From positions 744,001-808,000 of the forward strand of contig CAWENQ010000003.1 of the NCBI GenBank assembly GCA_963810485.1: 64,000 nucleotides of DNA, read 5' to 3'. The translations under genes were made by a program, and so were the position numbers. The notes below the pieces were generated by a model that worked only from the letters and a program-made list of their open reading frames with translations, had not been told where the DNA came from and did no database searches. The stretch comes from DATKFM01 sp963810485. GTDB lineage: Bacteria; Pseudomonadota; Alphaproteobacteria; Dongiales; Dongiaceae. Of the stretch, positions 20,177 to 29,403 are shown piece after piece. Position 1 is the stretch's first letter. Every line of letters begins with the position of its first letter.

Positions 20177-22312
20177 TTAGTGCTTGCCGGCCGGCGCGCG
20201 TCCCACAACCAGGGCATCCAGCGCAACACAACCCGTCGGGCCGCACAGCACCGGATTGACATCTGCCTCGGAAATCAGGTCACCGAGATCCGCAATCATC
20301 ACCGAAAAACGCGCCAGTGCTTGCGCGACTGAAGCAACATCCGCCGGCGGCGCGCCGCGCACACCGTCGAGCAGCGGCCGCACCTTCAGCCTGTCGATCA
20401 GCCTGCGCGCACCGGCGTCATCCAGCGCCGGCATGGCAAAGCGGCGATCGGCGAGGATCTCGATCAGCGTGCCGCCGGCGCCGGCCATCACGATCGGCCC
20501 GAACTGCGAATCGGCGATGGCGCCAAAGGCGAGCTCGACGCCCTTCCCGGCCATCGGCATGACGATGATTCGCGGTCCCAGGCGCTTGCACAGATCATCA
20601 TAGGCGCGCCGTACGGCTTCATCGTCCGCCAGGGCCAGCTTCACGCCGCCGACATCCGACTTGTGCAAGATACCCCGCATGGCCGTCTTCATCGCGACCG
20701 GTAACCCGAACTCGCGCGCAGCGGCCAGCGCTGCATCCACATCTTCCGCGATCCGGTGGGGCAGCACCGGTACGCCATAGTCGCCGAACAGCCGCAGGCT
20801 TTCGGACTCGTCCAGCGCCGTGCCCTGTTGCAGACGCGTCATCCACCGCTGCCTTGCACCCGCCGGCGCCGCGAGCGGCTTAATCGGCGGCAGGGCCCGG
20901 TGATCCCGATGGGCCATCGCCGCCCGCAACACGGCCATGGTCTGGCCGATGCCGATCAGCACCGGGAAACCGTCATGAGTCATGCGCACGGCGAGATCGT
21001 CATTGCCGAGGCACGCCATGTTGTTGGCGATCAGCAGCGGCTTGCCGGTCTGTGCGGCGACGTCTCGCACGACCTCGGCATAGCCCTCATGCAGATAATA
21101 TCCGCTCCGCGTCTCGGCGAAGAGGATGCCGATGGCCGTATCCGGGTCCTGCATCAGCGCCGCCAGGCAGTCACGAAAGATGCCTTCCCAATTATGACCG
21201 GTACCCCAGGCATCCAGCGGATTCACCGGCTCCAGGCCATACTCCAGCCGGTCGGCCAGCCGCTTCGTGGTCGCCGCATTGATCTTGGCAAATGGCACCT
21301 CATGTGCCGCGCCGACATCGATGGTCAATTCCCGCAGGCCGCCGGAATCATGGATCGAGGCCAGCCCGCCCTGACCCAAGCGCCGCGGCTGGCTGAACAA
21401 CAGCATCGCGTTGGCCAGTTGATCGAGATCGTCGACGCGGATCACGCCATAGCGGTCGAACAGCGCCTGATAGGCCGCATCGTTGCCCGCCATCGCACCG
21501 GAATGACTCAACGCCAGGGCCGCGCTCTCGGCGGTCCGCCCGACCTTCAGCGCGACAACCGGGATGTCCCGCGCCTCAGCCTTCTCCAGCGCCGCCACGA
21601 AGCGTTGGGGATCGCGCACGGTCTCCAGGAACAGACCGACAACTTTCGTCGTTTCCATCTCCAGCGCGAAATCGAGATAGTCGGCGGCGTTCGTCACAAA
21701 CTCCTGCCCGGCCGATACGGCAAGACTGAACCGAAACCGTTTGTCGTTGTGACAGAGCGCCGAATAGGCCGAACCGGAATGGGTAATGAAGGCGATGGGC
21801 CCAGCCGACAGCCAGGGCGGCGGCAGGTAGCCGCAGACCCGCAATCCGTATTCGAGATTGTAGAAGCCCATGCAGTTGCCGCCGCAGATCTGCATGCCCG
21901 CTTCCTGCGCCATGGCGGCAATGCGCTTGGTCAGCTTGGGCTCGCTGTCGTTCTCCAGATAGCCGCTGGCAAAAATCGTCGCCGCGCGCGTGTGCCGCTT
22001 GATGGCCTCGGCGAACTGCGCTTCAAGCCGCGCATTTGCGATTCCCATGACCGCATGGTCGACCGTTTCGGGCAGCTCGCTGAGCGATGGGAAACAGGGC
22101 AGCCCTTCAATTTCTCGGTAGTTCGGATTGACCAGATAGACCTTGCCCGGAAAGGCCCCGCCCTTGAAGACAGATACCATGCCATGCCCGACCGAACCCT
22201 CTTTCGCCGAGGCGCCGACGAGCGCAATGGAGCGGGGCATGAGGAGCGGCGCCAGGCGGTGACTTTCAATCCCCGGGCGGGACTGCGTCGTTGATGACAG
22301 GGCAAGATTCAT
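20177..22312 (-). CDS. NDP-forming acyl-CoA synthetase (acetate-CoA ligase family), fused alpha and beta parts
   Basis: The 711-residue protein combines a CoA-binding Rossmann domain (PRSIALVGASAKEGSVGHG), succinyl-CoA-ligase-like domains with the phosphorylatable His in ALSHSGAMAGND, and a C-terminal ATP-grasp domain (VPVLPHRIAED, PVAMKTAMRGILHKSDVGGVKLAL, FGPIVMAGAGGTLIEIL). It makes an acyl-CoA from acid, CoA and a nucleoside triphosphate. The frame continues upstream of 22312 into the regulator gene, but homology starts at MNLALSS. It lies 7 bases after the TetR gene and 43 bases before the acyl-CoA dehydrogenase, suggesting activation plus first oxidation of a carboxylic acid. Confidence 0.88.
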   Translation of the reverse strand: MNLALSSTTQSRPGIESHRLAPLLMPRSIALVGASAKEGSVGHGMVSVFKGGAFPGKVYLVNPNYREIEGLPCFPSLSELPETVDHAVMGIANARLEAQFAEAIKRHTRAATIFASGYLENDSEPKLTKRIAAMAQEAGMQICGGNCMGFYNLEYGLRVCGYLPPPWLSAGPIAFITHSGSAYSALCHNDKRFRFSLAVSAGQEFVTNAADYLDFALEMETTKVVGLFLETVRDPQRFVAALEKAEARDIPVVALKVGRTAESAALALSHSGAMAGNDAAYQALFDRYGVIRVDDLDQLANAMLLFSQPRRLGQGGLASIHDSGGLRELTIDVGAAHEVPFAKINAATTKRLADRLEYGLEPVNPLDAWGTGHNWEGIFRDCLAALMQDPDTAIGILFAETRSGYYLHEGYAEVVRDVAAQTGKPLLIANNMACLGNDDLAVRMTHDGFPVLIGIGQTMAVLRAAMAHRDHRALPPIKPLAAPAGARQRWMTRLQQGTALDESESLRLFGDYGVPVLPHRIAEDVDAALAAAREFGLPVAMKTAMRGILHKSDVGGVKLALADDEAVRRAYDDLCKRLGPRIIVMPMAGKGVELAFGAIADSQFGPIVMAGAGGTLIEILADRRFAMPALDDAGARRLIDRLKVRPLLDGVRGAPPADVASVAQALARFSVMIADLGDLISEADVNPVLCGPTGCVALDALVVGRAPAGKH

Positions 22313-22319
22313 GGGGAGC

Positions 22320-23342
22320 TTAGGAGCGGTTCGGCCGCAGCCTCTCCAATGCGGCCCTCGCTCGCGCCTCCTCTTCCTTCTGCCTGACGATGCGCTCTTC
22401 GAACGAGTCCGCCATGGCGGCGATCTCCGCCGCATAGACCTCCGTCAGGAACTCCGGATCGAGAACCGGCAGCAATCGGCCGAGTTCGGACGATGTCGGC
22501 TCGGTCACGCCTTCGAGCCACGACACAATGCGTCCTTCGGGGACTGCCGATTTCGCGGACAACTCAGCTAATGTCAGCGCGCCGGCAGGTGTCAAACGGC
22601 GCTGCAGAGCAGCACCGATGGTTTGGCGATGGACGGAAGCCGCCGGCTGCATCGCGCCCGCAAACTCGGTCAGGTTGCCGCCGGAGTCGCCATTTCCAGC
22701 GAAATGCCGCGGGAACAAGGCCGCCAAGAAGCGGCGGCAAACGCGCTTCGCCGCCTCCCGATCGAAAGTCTCGGGTGCAATGAGAAAATCCGCCCAGAGG
22801 CCGTCGACCATGGCATTGATGCCGAGCGCTGCGGAATCCGCGTCTATGTCGGTATACCCGCCCTCCTCGATCAGCGCGGCAAAGAGGGCCACGGTCTGAA
22901 AGTGGTAGCGCTCCTCCAATTCCGACACGACGCTCTTGTAGAGCGGGCGGGACTGGGCCTCCGACCAGAAGGCGAACCAGACGACGACCTTCTCATGGGT
23001 GCAGATCGTGGGATGGAAGTCGGCCTCCAGCATGGCCTCCAGGCCGGCGGCCGGGGATTGGCGGCTCGCCTCGATGGCGGCCATCCAGAACGACTCATAC
23101 TCCTCCGCCAGCTTGGCCAGTGTGGCCGCCAGGAGCTGGTCCTTGCTCTTGAAGTAGAAGTTGACGATCCCCGGCGAAAGTCCTGCGGCGCCAGCAACAT
23201 GGTTAAGCGTTGTCCCGGCATAACCATGGCGCCCGATGCTGCTGATTGTGGCTTCAATCAGCTGCTTTTGCCGTGCCTCCTTGATCAGATTGGGCTTGCT
23301 CAATTGTCGTCCCCTAACTGGCGGAATTTCCTGACAACGCAT
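22320..23342 (-). CDS. TetR-family regulator (BetI-like) with a C-terminal extension
   Basis: Residues 20-65 are a TetR helix-turn-helix (QLIEATISSIGRHGYAGTTL, then AAGLSPGIVNFYFKSKDQLL), and residues 66-205 resemble the BetI ligand domain (WFAFWSEAQSRPLYK, NAMVDGLWADFLI). BetI-type repressors normally end near 195-220 residues; this one continues to 340. The extra part contains LTLAELSAKSAVPEGRIVSWLEG, which looks like a second helix-turn-helix, and a charged coiled C terminus. The start is uncertain: a TTG at about residue 14 is also plausible. It probably controls the downstream synthetase-dehydrogenase genes and the divergent aminotransferase. Confidence 0.82.
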   Translation of the reverse strand: MRCQEIPPVRGRQLSKPNLIKEARQKQLIEATISSIGRHGYAGTTLNHVAGAAGLSPGIVNFYFKSKDQLLAATLAKLAEEYESFWMAAIEASRQSPAAGLEAMLEADFHPTICTHEKVVVWFAFWSEAQSRPLYKSVVSELEERYHFQTVALFAALIEEGGYTDIDADSAALGINAMVDGLWADFLIAPETFDREAAKRVCRRFLAALFPRHFAGNGDSGGNLTEFAGAMQPAASVHRQTIGAALQRRLTPAGALTLAELSAKSAVPEGRIVSWLEGVTEPTSSELGRLLPVLDPEFLTEVYAAEIAAMADSFEERIVRQKEEEARARAALERLRPNRS

Positions 23343-23434
23343 TGATTTATCATAGTTATATCCAGAGTCAACAACCGTTCTTGTCTTACCCCACTGGACA
23401 GAAAAGCAGCACCTATGATAGATATTCTGACGCT

Positions 23435-23463
23435 ACGTTCAATGAATTGATTGCACGTTCAAT
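23435..23463. promoter_or_regulatory. Candidate TetR/BetI-type operator, two ACGTTCAAT half-sites
   Basis: ACGTTCAAT occurs at 23435-23443 and again at 23455-23463, exactly 20 bases apart, about two helical turns. The second copy is part of the near-palindrome ATTGCACGTTCAAT (23450-23463), 12 of 14 positions symmetric. From memory this resembles BetI operators built on ATTGAACGTTCAAT. It lies between the divergent TetR gene and the aminotransferase. Confidence 0.5.
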
Positions 23464-23502
23464 ATACATTCAAGAGCGACCGGATCGCCAAGGAGGGCCC
23501 TC

Positions 23503-24897
23503 ATGCTGCGCAAGCTCGACAAGTCCAATGCCCATTTTAGCAAAGCCGTGCAGCGGCTCCCCCTGGGCGTCAGCTCCAACTTCCGCTACTGGGGCGACGA
23601 CAAGACCATCTATGTGAAGCGCGGCGAAGGCGCCCGCCTGTGGGACATCGACGGCAATGAGTACATCGATTACCGCCTGGGCTATGGCCCGGCGATCCTC
23701 GGCCATTGCCATCCGGAAGTGGATGCTGCCGCCCGCGAAGGCCAGAAGGTCGGCACGGTCTACGCCCTGGGTACCGAGAAGGAACTCGCTGTCGCCGAGC
23801 TGATCCACGACATGATGCCAGGCGCCGAGCTGGTCCGCTTCTCCAATTCCGGCACCGAAGCTGTCATGGCGGCGCTCCGCCTTGCCCGCGCCGTCACCGG
23901 CCGCGACGGCTATGTGACATTCGAGGGATCCTACCATGGCGTGTTCGACGCCGCGATGTGGCGCGCCGACGTGGAGAATCTCGAAGACCTCAATGGCGAT
24001 CCGGAGATCGTCTCCTACGGCAAGGGCATCCCCGGCATCATCCGCTCGATCTTCTGGCAGGTGCCCTACAACGATCCGACCCGCCTGGAGGACGTGCTGA
24101 AGAAGAACGCGAACAAGATCGCCGCCGTGCTGATCGAGCCGATCCTCGGCAATTGCTGCGGCATCCCCTCGCAGCCGGAAGCCATCAAGGCGATCCGCGA
24201 GCTATGCACCAAGTACGACGTTCTGATGATCGTCGACGAGGTGAAGACCGGCTTCCGTGTCGGCAAGGGCGGCGCCCAGGAGCACTATGGCATCCAGGGC
24301 GATATTTTCACGGTCGCCAAGGCCATGGGCAACGGCTACCCGATCGCCGCCGTCTGCGGCCGCGAGGACCTGATGCGGAACTATGGCCGCGGCGTGGTCC
24401 ATGGCGGCACCTACACGGCGCAGGCGATGTCCCTTGCCGCCGCGGAGAAGACTCTGACCATCCTGCGCGACACGCCGGCCCTCGCCAACATCGCCGAGTA
24501 TGGCCGCAAGATGCAGACCGGCATGAGCCGCATCCTCAATGCGCGGGGCATTGCCCACAGCTTCGCCGGTCATCCCAGCATGGGCGGCCTGTTCTTCCGC
24601 GCTGAGCCGCCGAAGAACTACCGTGACTGGAAGACCAGCGACTATTCCTTCTATGACGCGCTGGCGGCCAACCTGATCGACCGCGGCGTGCTGTGCGAGC
24701 CGGATTCGCGCGAGCCCTGGTTTATCAGCTCGATGCATGACGAGCGCTGCCTGTCGGACACGCTTAAGGCATTCGAATCCGCCGTCGATGTCACGACGGA
24801 GGAAATGAGCAAGGGCACCCAGGAGAAGTTCTGGGTTTCAATGCAGGCCGAGCTCGGCGAGAAGAAGGCGGAAGCCCACAGCGCCGCTGCCGAGTAA
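23503..24897 (+). CDS. Class III aminotransferase, glutamate-1-semialdehyde-aminomutase-like
   Basis: The 464-residue protein has the HemL-like class III fold: RGEGARLWDIDGNEYIDYRLGYGP, SNSGTEAVMAALRLARAVTGRD, the PLP-phosphate loop, the Asp in LMIVDEVKTGFR and the Schiff-base lysine in FTVAKAMGNGYP. Length exceeds the about 430 residues of true HemL, and it sits beside an amine/acid catabolism operon, so a substrate transaminase is more likely than a haem-pathway enzyme. It is divergent from the TetR gene, with two half-sites between them. A perfect hairpin terminator follows 23 bases after the stop. Confidence 0.88.
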   Translation: MLRKLDKSNAHFSKAVQRLPLGVSSNFRYWGDDKTIYVKRGEGARLWDIDGNEYIDYRLGYGPAILGHCHPEVDAAAREGQKVGTVYALGTEKELAVAELIHDMMPGAELVRFSNSGTEAVMAALRLARAVTGRDGYVTFEGSYHGVFDAAMWRADVENLEDLNGDPEIVSYGKGIPGIIRSIFWQVPYNDPTRLEDVLKKNANKIAAVLIEPILGNCCGIPSQPEAIKAIRELCTKYDVLMIVDEVKTGFRVGKGGAQEHYGIQGDIFTVAKAMGNGYPIAAVCGREDLMRNYGRGVVHGGTYTAQAMSLAAAEKTLTILRDTPALANIAEYGRKMQTGMSRILNARGIAHSFAGHPSMGGLFFRAEPPKNYRDWKTSDYSFYDALAANLIDRGVLCEPDSREPWFISSMHDERCLSDTLKAFESAVDVTTEEMSKGTQEKFWVSMQAELGEKKAEAHSAAAE

Positions 24898-24920
24898 TCG
24901 GACGCTCCCGCTTAGACGAC

Positions 24921-24950
24921 AAGAAGCCGGCCACGCAGGGCCGGCTTCTT
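24921..24950. terminator. Bidirectional hairpin terminator
   Basis: AAGAAGCCGGCC (24921-24932) pairs over 12 bases with GGCCGGCTTCTT (24939-24950) around a 6-base loop. It serves the aminotransferase on the plus strand and the ABC importer operon, which ends at 24968, on the minus strand. The palindrome TGCATATGCA follows directly. Confidence 0.8.
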
Positions 24951-24967
24951 TGCATATGCAATGATGC

Positions 24968-26070
24968 TTAGCGCGGTAGCAGGACCGACGCGTCCTTCTG
25001 CCAGGTCAGCCACACTTGACGGCCGCGGGATTCGGTGTTGTCGAGGGAACGAACCTGGTTCTGATAGGCGACGGCCACGGGCCGATTCAGGCCGGGAACC
25101 TCGACATAGTAATGGCTGCGGTCGCCGAAATAGGCTTCAGGACCGACCTTGCCTTCAATGATGTTGTCGGCGTTCGCGGGCCGGTCCCACTGGATCTGTA
25201 CCTTCTCCGGCCGCATGGCGACGGTCACCGGCATATTGGTGGAGAATCCGCCCTGCCCGGGCACCGCCACCAATTGACCCAGCGGACCTGCATCCACCAG
25301 GGCGTGACCGTTCTGCAATTGCTTCAGGTCGCCATCGAAGAAATTCATCGAGCCGATGAACTCCGCTACCTCGCGGCAATTCGGGTTCTCGTAGAGGCGC
25401 GTCGCGTTGTCGATCTGCAGCAGCTTGCCGCGGGACATGACGGCGATGCGGTCGGACAGCGTCAGCGCCTCCTCCTGGTCGTGGGTGACGAAGACGAAGG
25501 TGATGCCGACGGAGCGCTGCAAGGCGCGCAACTCGATCTGCATCTCCTCGCGCAGCTTCTTGTCCAGGGCGCCGAGCGGCTCGTCCAGCAGCAGCACCTT
25601 CGGCCGGCAGACCAGCGCGCGGGCCAGCGCGACACGCTGGCGCTGGCCGCCGGACAGCTGGTGCGGCATACGGTCGCCATAGCCCGGCATCTTGATCAGC
25701 CCAGCGCTTCCTCGGTGACCTTGCGTAGCTGGTCCTTGCCGAGGCCGCTCTTGCGCAGGCCGTAGGCGATGTTTTCCCGCACCGTCAGGTGCGGGAAGAT
25801 CGCGTAGTTCTGGAACACCATGTTGGTCGGCCGCTCGTTCGGCGGCACGTTCGACATCGGCTGGCCGTCGATGAAGATCTCGCCCGTGGTCGGCAGCTCG
25901 AAGCCCGCGAGCATGCGCAGCAGCGTGGTCTTGCCGCAGCCCGATGGACCGAGCAGGGAGAAGAACTCGCCGCGCCTGATGTCGAAGCTGACATCGTCGA
26001 CCGCCTTGACCGGTCCGAAATGCTTGCTGACGTTCTTGAGAGAGATGATGGCGTCGGACGCTGATGTCAT
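24968..26070 (-). pseudogene. ABC importer ATPase, polyamine/PotA type, one frameshift
   Basis: The first 124 codons (from MTSASDAIISLKNVSKHFG) hold Walker A in GPSGCGKTTLLR and end prematurely at a TGA at 25696-25698. The other frame then continues without a gap: LIKMPGYGDRMPHQLSGGQRQR (ABC signature), Walker B VLLLDEPLGALD, the H-loop THDQEEALTLSD and a C-terminal TOBE domain. One missing base near 25699-25702 (GGCTGATC where GGCCTGATC is expected) explains the break; the repaired product would be 367 residues, normal for PotA. It follows the two permease genes by 24 bases. A sequencing error is as likely as a real mutation. Confidence 0.85.
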
Positions 26071-26094
26071 GATGAAGCGTAAATTCCGTTGTTG

Positions 26095-26904
26095 CTAGAA
26101 GGCGGACGCTTTTTCGCCGGCTACGCCGCGGCGGCGGATCATTTGGGCGGTAATCACGAAGACGAACGAAAACACCAGGATGGTCGAGCCGAGCGCCAAG
26201 GTGGCCGGCAGCCGTTGCGGAAAGCGCAGCTGGCTGAAAAGATAGACCGGCAGCGTCGCGTCGGTGCCGCTCAGGAAGACGGCGATCATGAACTCGTCGA
26301 AGGATGTGATGAAGGACATCAGCAGGCTGGCGACAATGCCGGGCAAAGCCAGCGGAAACGTGACGCGCCAGAAGGTATGCCAACCATTTTCGCCGAGGTC
26401 ACGTGACGCTTCCTCGAGATTCTTGTCGAAACCCTCAAGTCGCGACATCAGGACCAGCATCGAGAATGGCACGGCAATCAGCACATGCCCGGCGCCGATG
26501 GTATAGAGCGACAGCGGCCAATCCAGAACCTGACGGACCAACTGCAGCAGTCCAATGGCCAGAATAATGTAGGGCACCACCAGGGGGATCATCATGGTGA
26601 CAGTGATCGGCCCCTTGCCGGGAAAGTGGTAGCGCGTCAGCGCCATGGCCGCCAGGAGGGCGATGATGGTGCTCAGGACGGCGACAACGATACCCACTTT
26701 GATGCTGTTGCCCAGCGCCGCCAGCAGCGGCCCCTGGTTGATCATCTGCAAGTACCAGTTGAAGGTAAAACCCTTCAGGGGGAACGTCGTATAGATATTG
26801 TCGTTGAACGAGAAGACCACCATCAAGATGGATGGCGCATAGATCACGAAGACGAAGACGCAAGCATAGATCAGCAGCAGGTTGACGGATGATTGCGCCT
26901 TCAT
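26095..26904 (-). CDS. ABC transporter permease, PotC type
   Basis: The 269-residue membrane protein has six hydrophobic segments and the permease EAA loop (EGFDKNLEEASRDLGENGWHTFWRVTFPLALPG), which docks on the ATPase. Other PotC-like features are the N-terminal VVFSFNDNIYTTFPLKGFTFNWY segment and a C terminus ending soon after the last helix. It lies between the PotB-type permease (4-base gap) and the ATPase. It should form the inner-membrane channel of a spermidine/putrescine-like uptake system. Confidence 0.9.
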   Translation of the reverse strand: MKAQSSVNLLLIYACVFVFVIYAPSILMVVFSFNDNIYTTFPLKGFTFNWYLQMINQGPLLAALGNSIKVGIVVAVLSTIIALLAAMALTRYHFPGKGPITVTMMIPLVVPYIILAIGLLQLVRQVLDWPLSLYTIGAGHVLIAVPFSMLVLMSRLEGFDKNLEEASRDLGENGWHTFWRVTFPLALPGIVASLLMSFITSFDEFMIAVFLSGTDATLPVYLFSQLRFPQRLPATLALGSTILVFSFVFVITAQMIRRRGVAGEKASAF

Positions 26905-26908
26905 GGTG

Positions 26909-27904
26909 TCACGCCATCCGTTGTCGCATGCGCCTGTAGCCGACGCCCCACAGGAACAGCATGACCAACGCGGCGACGATCAGCATCATCACGATGGAAA
27001 GTGCGCTGCCCAGCGGCCAGTCGTTCGACTTGCCATAGAGCGATTTGATCAGGCTGCCGACCATGATGCCTGACGTGCCGCCGACGACTTCCGGCGTCAC
27101 ATAGTCGCCGACAGTCGGAATGAAGACGAGCAGTGCCGCAGCGATCGTGCCGGGCGCCGATAGCGGCAGGGTGACGCGCAGGAAGCGTTCCACCGCCGTG
27201 TCGCCAAGGTCGGTCGCTGCTTCCAGCAGGGACTTGTCGATCTTCTCCAGCGAGACATAGATCGGCAGGATCGCGAAGGCGACCCAGGCGTGGGTCAGCG
27301 TGATCACCACCGACGTCGAGTTGTAGAGCATGAAATCCAGCGGCTGGTCGATGAGCCCCAGATACATCAGCGATGAGTTGATGACGCCGTTGAAACCGAG
27401 CATGAGCTTCCAGGCAAAGACGCGCAGCAGATAGCTGGTCCAGAACGGTATCGTGATCAGGATCAGCCAGATCATCTTGTGGCGCTGTACGCGGAAGGCG
27501 AGGAAATAGGCCATCGGATAGGCGAACAGGATCACCACTGTCGTCACCGCCATCGACATCAGGATCGATTTCGCCAGCAGGACCGTGTAGATCGCGTTTG
27601 TGAACGGCCAATCGATCTTCAGATTGAACAGCTCGACATTCTCCTTCCAGCCGAGCGCGAAGATCTTGGCGTAGTTGTTCAGCGTGAACGTCGTATCGAA
27701 ATCGAAGTTCACTTGGGTCCAGAAACTGCGGATGACGAGGGTGGCGAACGGGACCACCAGCAGGCCCAACAGCATGAGCAAATTGGGCGACAACAGTGCG
27801 TTGGCCCGCGCGGTTTCGGACCGGTGGAAGAAGCGGGATACACGCTGGCCCAGGCCAGACGACGCTGACCCGTTCGCAGTCGCTTGCGCGGTGGCGCTAA
27901 CCAC
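26909..27904 (-). CDS. ABC transporter permease, PotB type
   Basis: The 331-residue protein carries an N-terminal extension of about 40 residues, then six predicted membrane helices. PotB-like marks are an extracytoplasmic FWTQVNFDFDTTFTLNNYAKI segment, FRVQRHKMIWLILITIPFWTSYLLRVFAWK and the EAA loop KIDKSLLEAATDLGDTAVERFLRVTLPLSAPG. It opens a minus-strand operon with the PotC-type permease and the ATPase, while the binding-protein gene is divergent across a 277-base control region. Confidence 0.9.
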   Translation of the reverse strand: MVSATAQATANGSASSGLGQRVSRFFHRSETARANALLSPNLLMLLGLLVVPFATLVIRSFWTQVNFDFDTTFTLNNYAKIFALGWKENVELFNLKIDWPFTNAIYTVLLAKSILMSMAVTTVVILFAYPMAYFLAFRVQRHKMIWLILITIPFWTSYLLRVFAWKLMLGFNGVINSSLMYLGLIDQPLDFMLYNSTSVVITLTHAWVAFAILPIYVSLEKIDKSLLEAATDLGDTAVERFLRVTLPLSAPGTIAAALLVFIPTVGDYVTPEVVGGTSGIMVGSLIKSLYGKSNDWPLGSALSIVMMLIVAALVMLFLWGVGYRRMRQRMA

Positions 27905-28181
27905 GGCGGGGCCGTTCCATCGCTTTTTGCTGCATCACCTGGCCTCCCCCAGGGTCTTGGCGCCCCGGTTTGTTCCACTATTCAATGGGCAAACTTAATC
28001 GCTTAGCGGCTGGATGCAATCGTTTTTTTGCCCACAGGGCCTTGCCCGCCTCGGTGCCGCCGGATTACAATTTGAATGACTGTTCAACGAATGAGTCGGG
28101 TCCGCAGGCCAGGATTTCAAGCCGCCGGGCGAGTACAGCGGGCCATCAGACATTCCGCAATCAGATAGGGAGGTTAGCGTA

Positions 28182-29285
28182 ATGACCAGGAAACTATTGG
28201 ACCAGCTTGCCAGTAAGCCGATGTCCCGCCGCCAGCTCAATCGCATGCTGGCCGGAACAGGATTAAGTCTCGCGGTGATGCCGATGATGCCCGGGCGCGC
28301 CAGCGCCGCGGGCCAGGCGATCTATTTCACATGGTCGGGTTATGACGATCCGGGCTTCTTCCCCGGCTATGTCGCCAAGCATGGATCGATGCCCGACACA
28401 CCGATATTCGCCGACGAAGAGGAGGCATTCCTCAAATTGCGCGGCGGTTCTGTGGTTGACGTTTCCCACCCCTGCAACAACAGCATTCCGCGCTGGCGTG
28501 AAGCCGGCCTGCTGCAGCCGATCGATACCTCTCGCCTCAGCAACTGGCCCGATGTCTTCGACTCGCTGAAGACCTTCGAGGGCGCCCAGGACGGCGACAA
28601 GCAGTATTTCGTGCCCGTCGATTGGGGCAACACCTCGATCATTTACCGGACCGACCTTGTCGATATCTCCGAGGAGTCCTGGACGCTGTTGTGGGACGAA
28701 CGCTATGCCGGCAAGATCTCCGTGGCGAACTCAGCGGAGGAAACTATTCCGATCGCAGCCGTCCTCATCGGCGCCGCCGATCCCTTCAATCCCACCGACG
28801 AAGAGATGGTCAAGATCAAGGAACTGCTGGTGAAGCAGAAGCCGCTGGTCCGCTTCTACTGGGATACCAACACGACGATCGAGCAAGGCCTGGCTTCCGG
28901 CGAGCTTGTCGCAACGACAGGCTGGAACAGCTCGGCGGTGACTTTGAAGGCGCAGGGCGTGCCCGTGAAGTTCATGAACCCTAAGGAAGGCATCTTCACG
29001 TACTGTTGCGGCCTCGTATTGTCCAAGGATGCGCCAAATCTCGACGCGGCCTACGACTTGATCGATGCCATGATCGCAACCGATGCCGGCAAGTGGCTGA
29101 TCGAGGTCCAGGGATACGGTCACTCGAACCGCAAGACCTTCGAGCTGGTCGACGAAGCCATGCTGGCCGAGCGCGGCATACCGAAAGATCCGACGGATTT
29201 TCTCACCGCCGGGCATCTCTACAAGCCCGTGCTGCGCCTCGACGAAATCAGCAATATGTATGAAGCAGTGAAAGCCGGCACCTGA
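28182..29285 (+). CDS. Periplasmic substrate-binding protein, polyamine/PotD-like
   Basis: The N terminus has a twin-arginine-like start (SRRQLNRMLAGTGLSLAV) and a cleavage site near RASA-AGQA. The mature 325 residues match family 1 polyamine-type binding proteins: a short AIYFTWSGYDDPGF opening, the WGNTSIIYRTDLVD segment, and an inter-lobe ATTGWNSSAV region. A strong GGGAGG ribosome site precedes the ATG. It is transcribed away from the permease-ATPase operon and is followed by a class III aminotransferase, consistent with import and transamination of an amine or amino-acid-like compound. The exact ligand cannot be read from the sequence. Confidence 0.88.
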   Translation: MTRKLLDQLASKPMSRRQLNRMLAGTGLSLAVMPMMPGRASAAGQAIYFTWSGYDDPGFFPGYVAKHGSMPDTPIFADEEEAFLKLRGGSVVDVSHPCNNSIPRWREAGLLQPIDTSRLSNWPDVFDSLKTFEGAQDGDKQYFVPVDWGNTSIIYRTDLVDISEESWTLLWDERYAGKISVANSAEETIPIAAVLIGAADPFNPTDEEMVKIKELLVKQKPLVRFYWDTNTTIEQGLASGELVATTGWNSSAVTLKAQGVPVKFMNPKEGIFTYCCGLVLSKDAPNLDAAYDLIDAMIATDAGKWLIEVQGYGHSNRKTFELVDEAMLAERGIPKDPTDFLTAGHLYKPVLRLDEISNMYEAVKAGT

Positions 29286-29296
29286 TCTCAAGCTGC

Positions 29297-29320
29297 GAGG
29301 GGCGGCATCAGCCGCCCCTC
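29297..29320 (+). terminator. Strong hairpin between binding-protein and aminotransferase genes
   Basis: GAGGGGCGGC (29297-29306) pairs perfectly with GCCGCCCCTC (29311-29320) around a 4-base loop, 11 bases after the stop codon. No T-run follows, so it may stabilise the binding-protein mRNA or partly terminate rather than stop all transcription. Confidence 0.55.
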
Positions 29321-29403
29321 CCTCCCCCGACTTGCCGGGCCGATGCGTTACCGGCGGATATTTGTGACGCCACCGGCGCAAGAACCGCCGATAGACGTCG
29401 AAA

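Noticed and set aside
20756..22294. Plus-strand open frame of 512 codons opposite the acyl-CoA synthetase
   Set aside because: The composition is Arg/His/Gln-rich as expected of a GC-rich antisense frame, and the opposite strand encodes a clear conserved enzyme.
23503..24897. HemL (haem biosynthesis) for the aminotransferase
   Set aside because: The protein is longer than HemL and sits with catabolic and transport genes beside a TetR regulator, so a dedicated haem role is unlikely.
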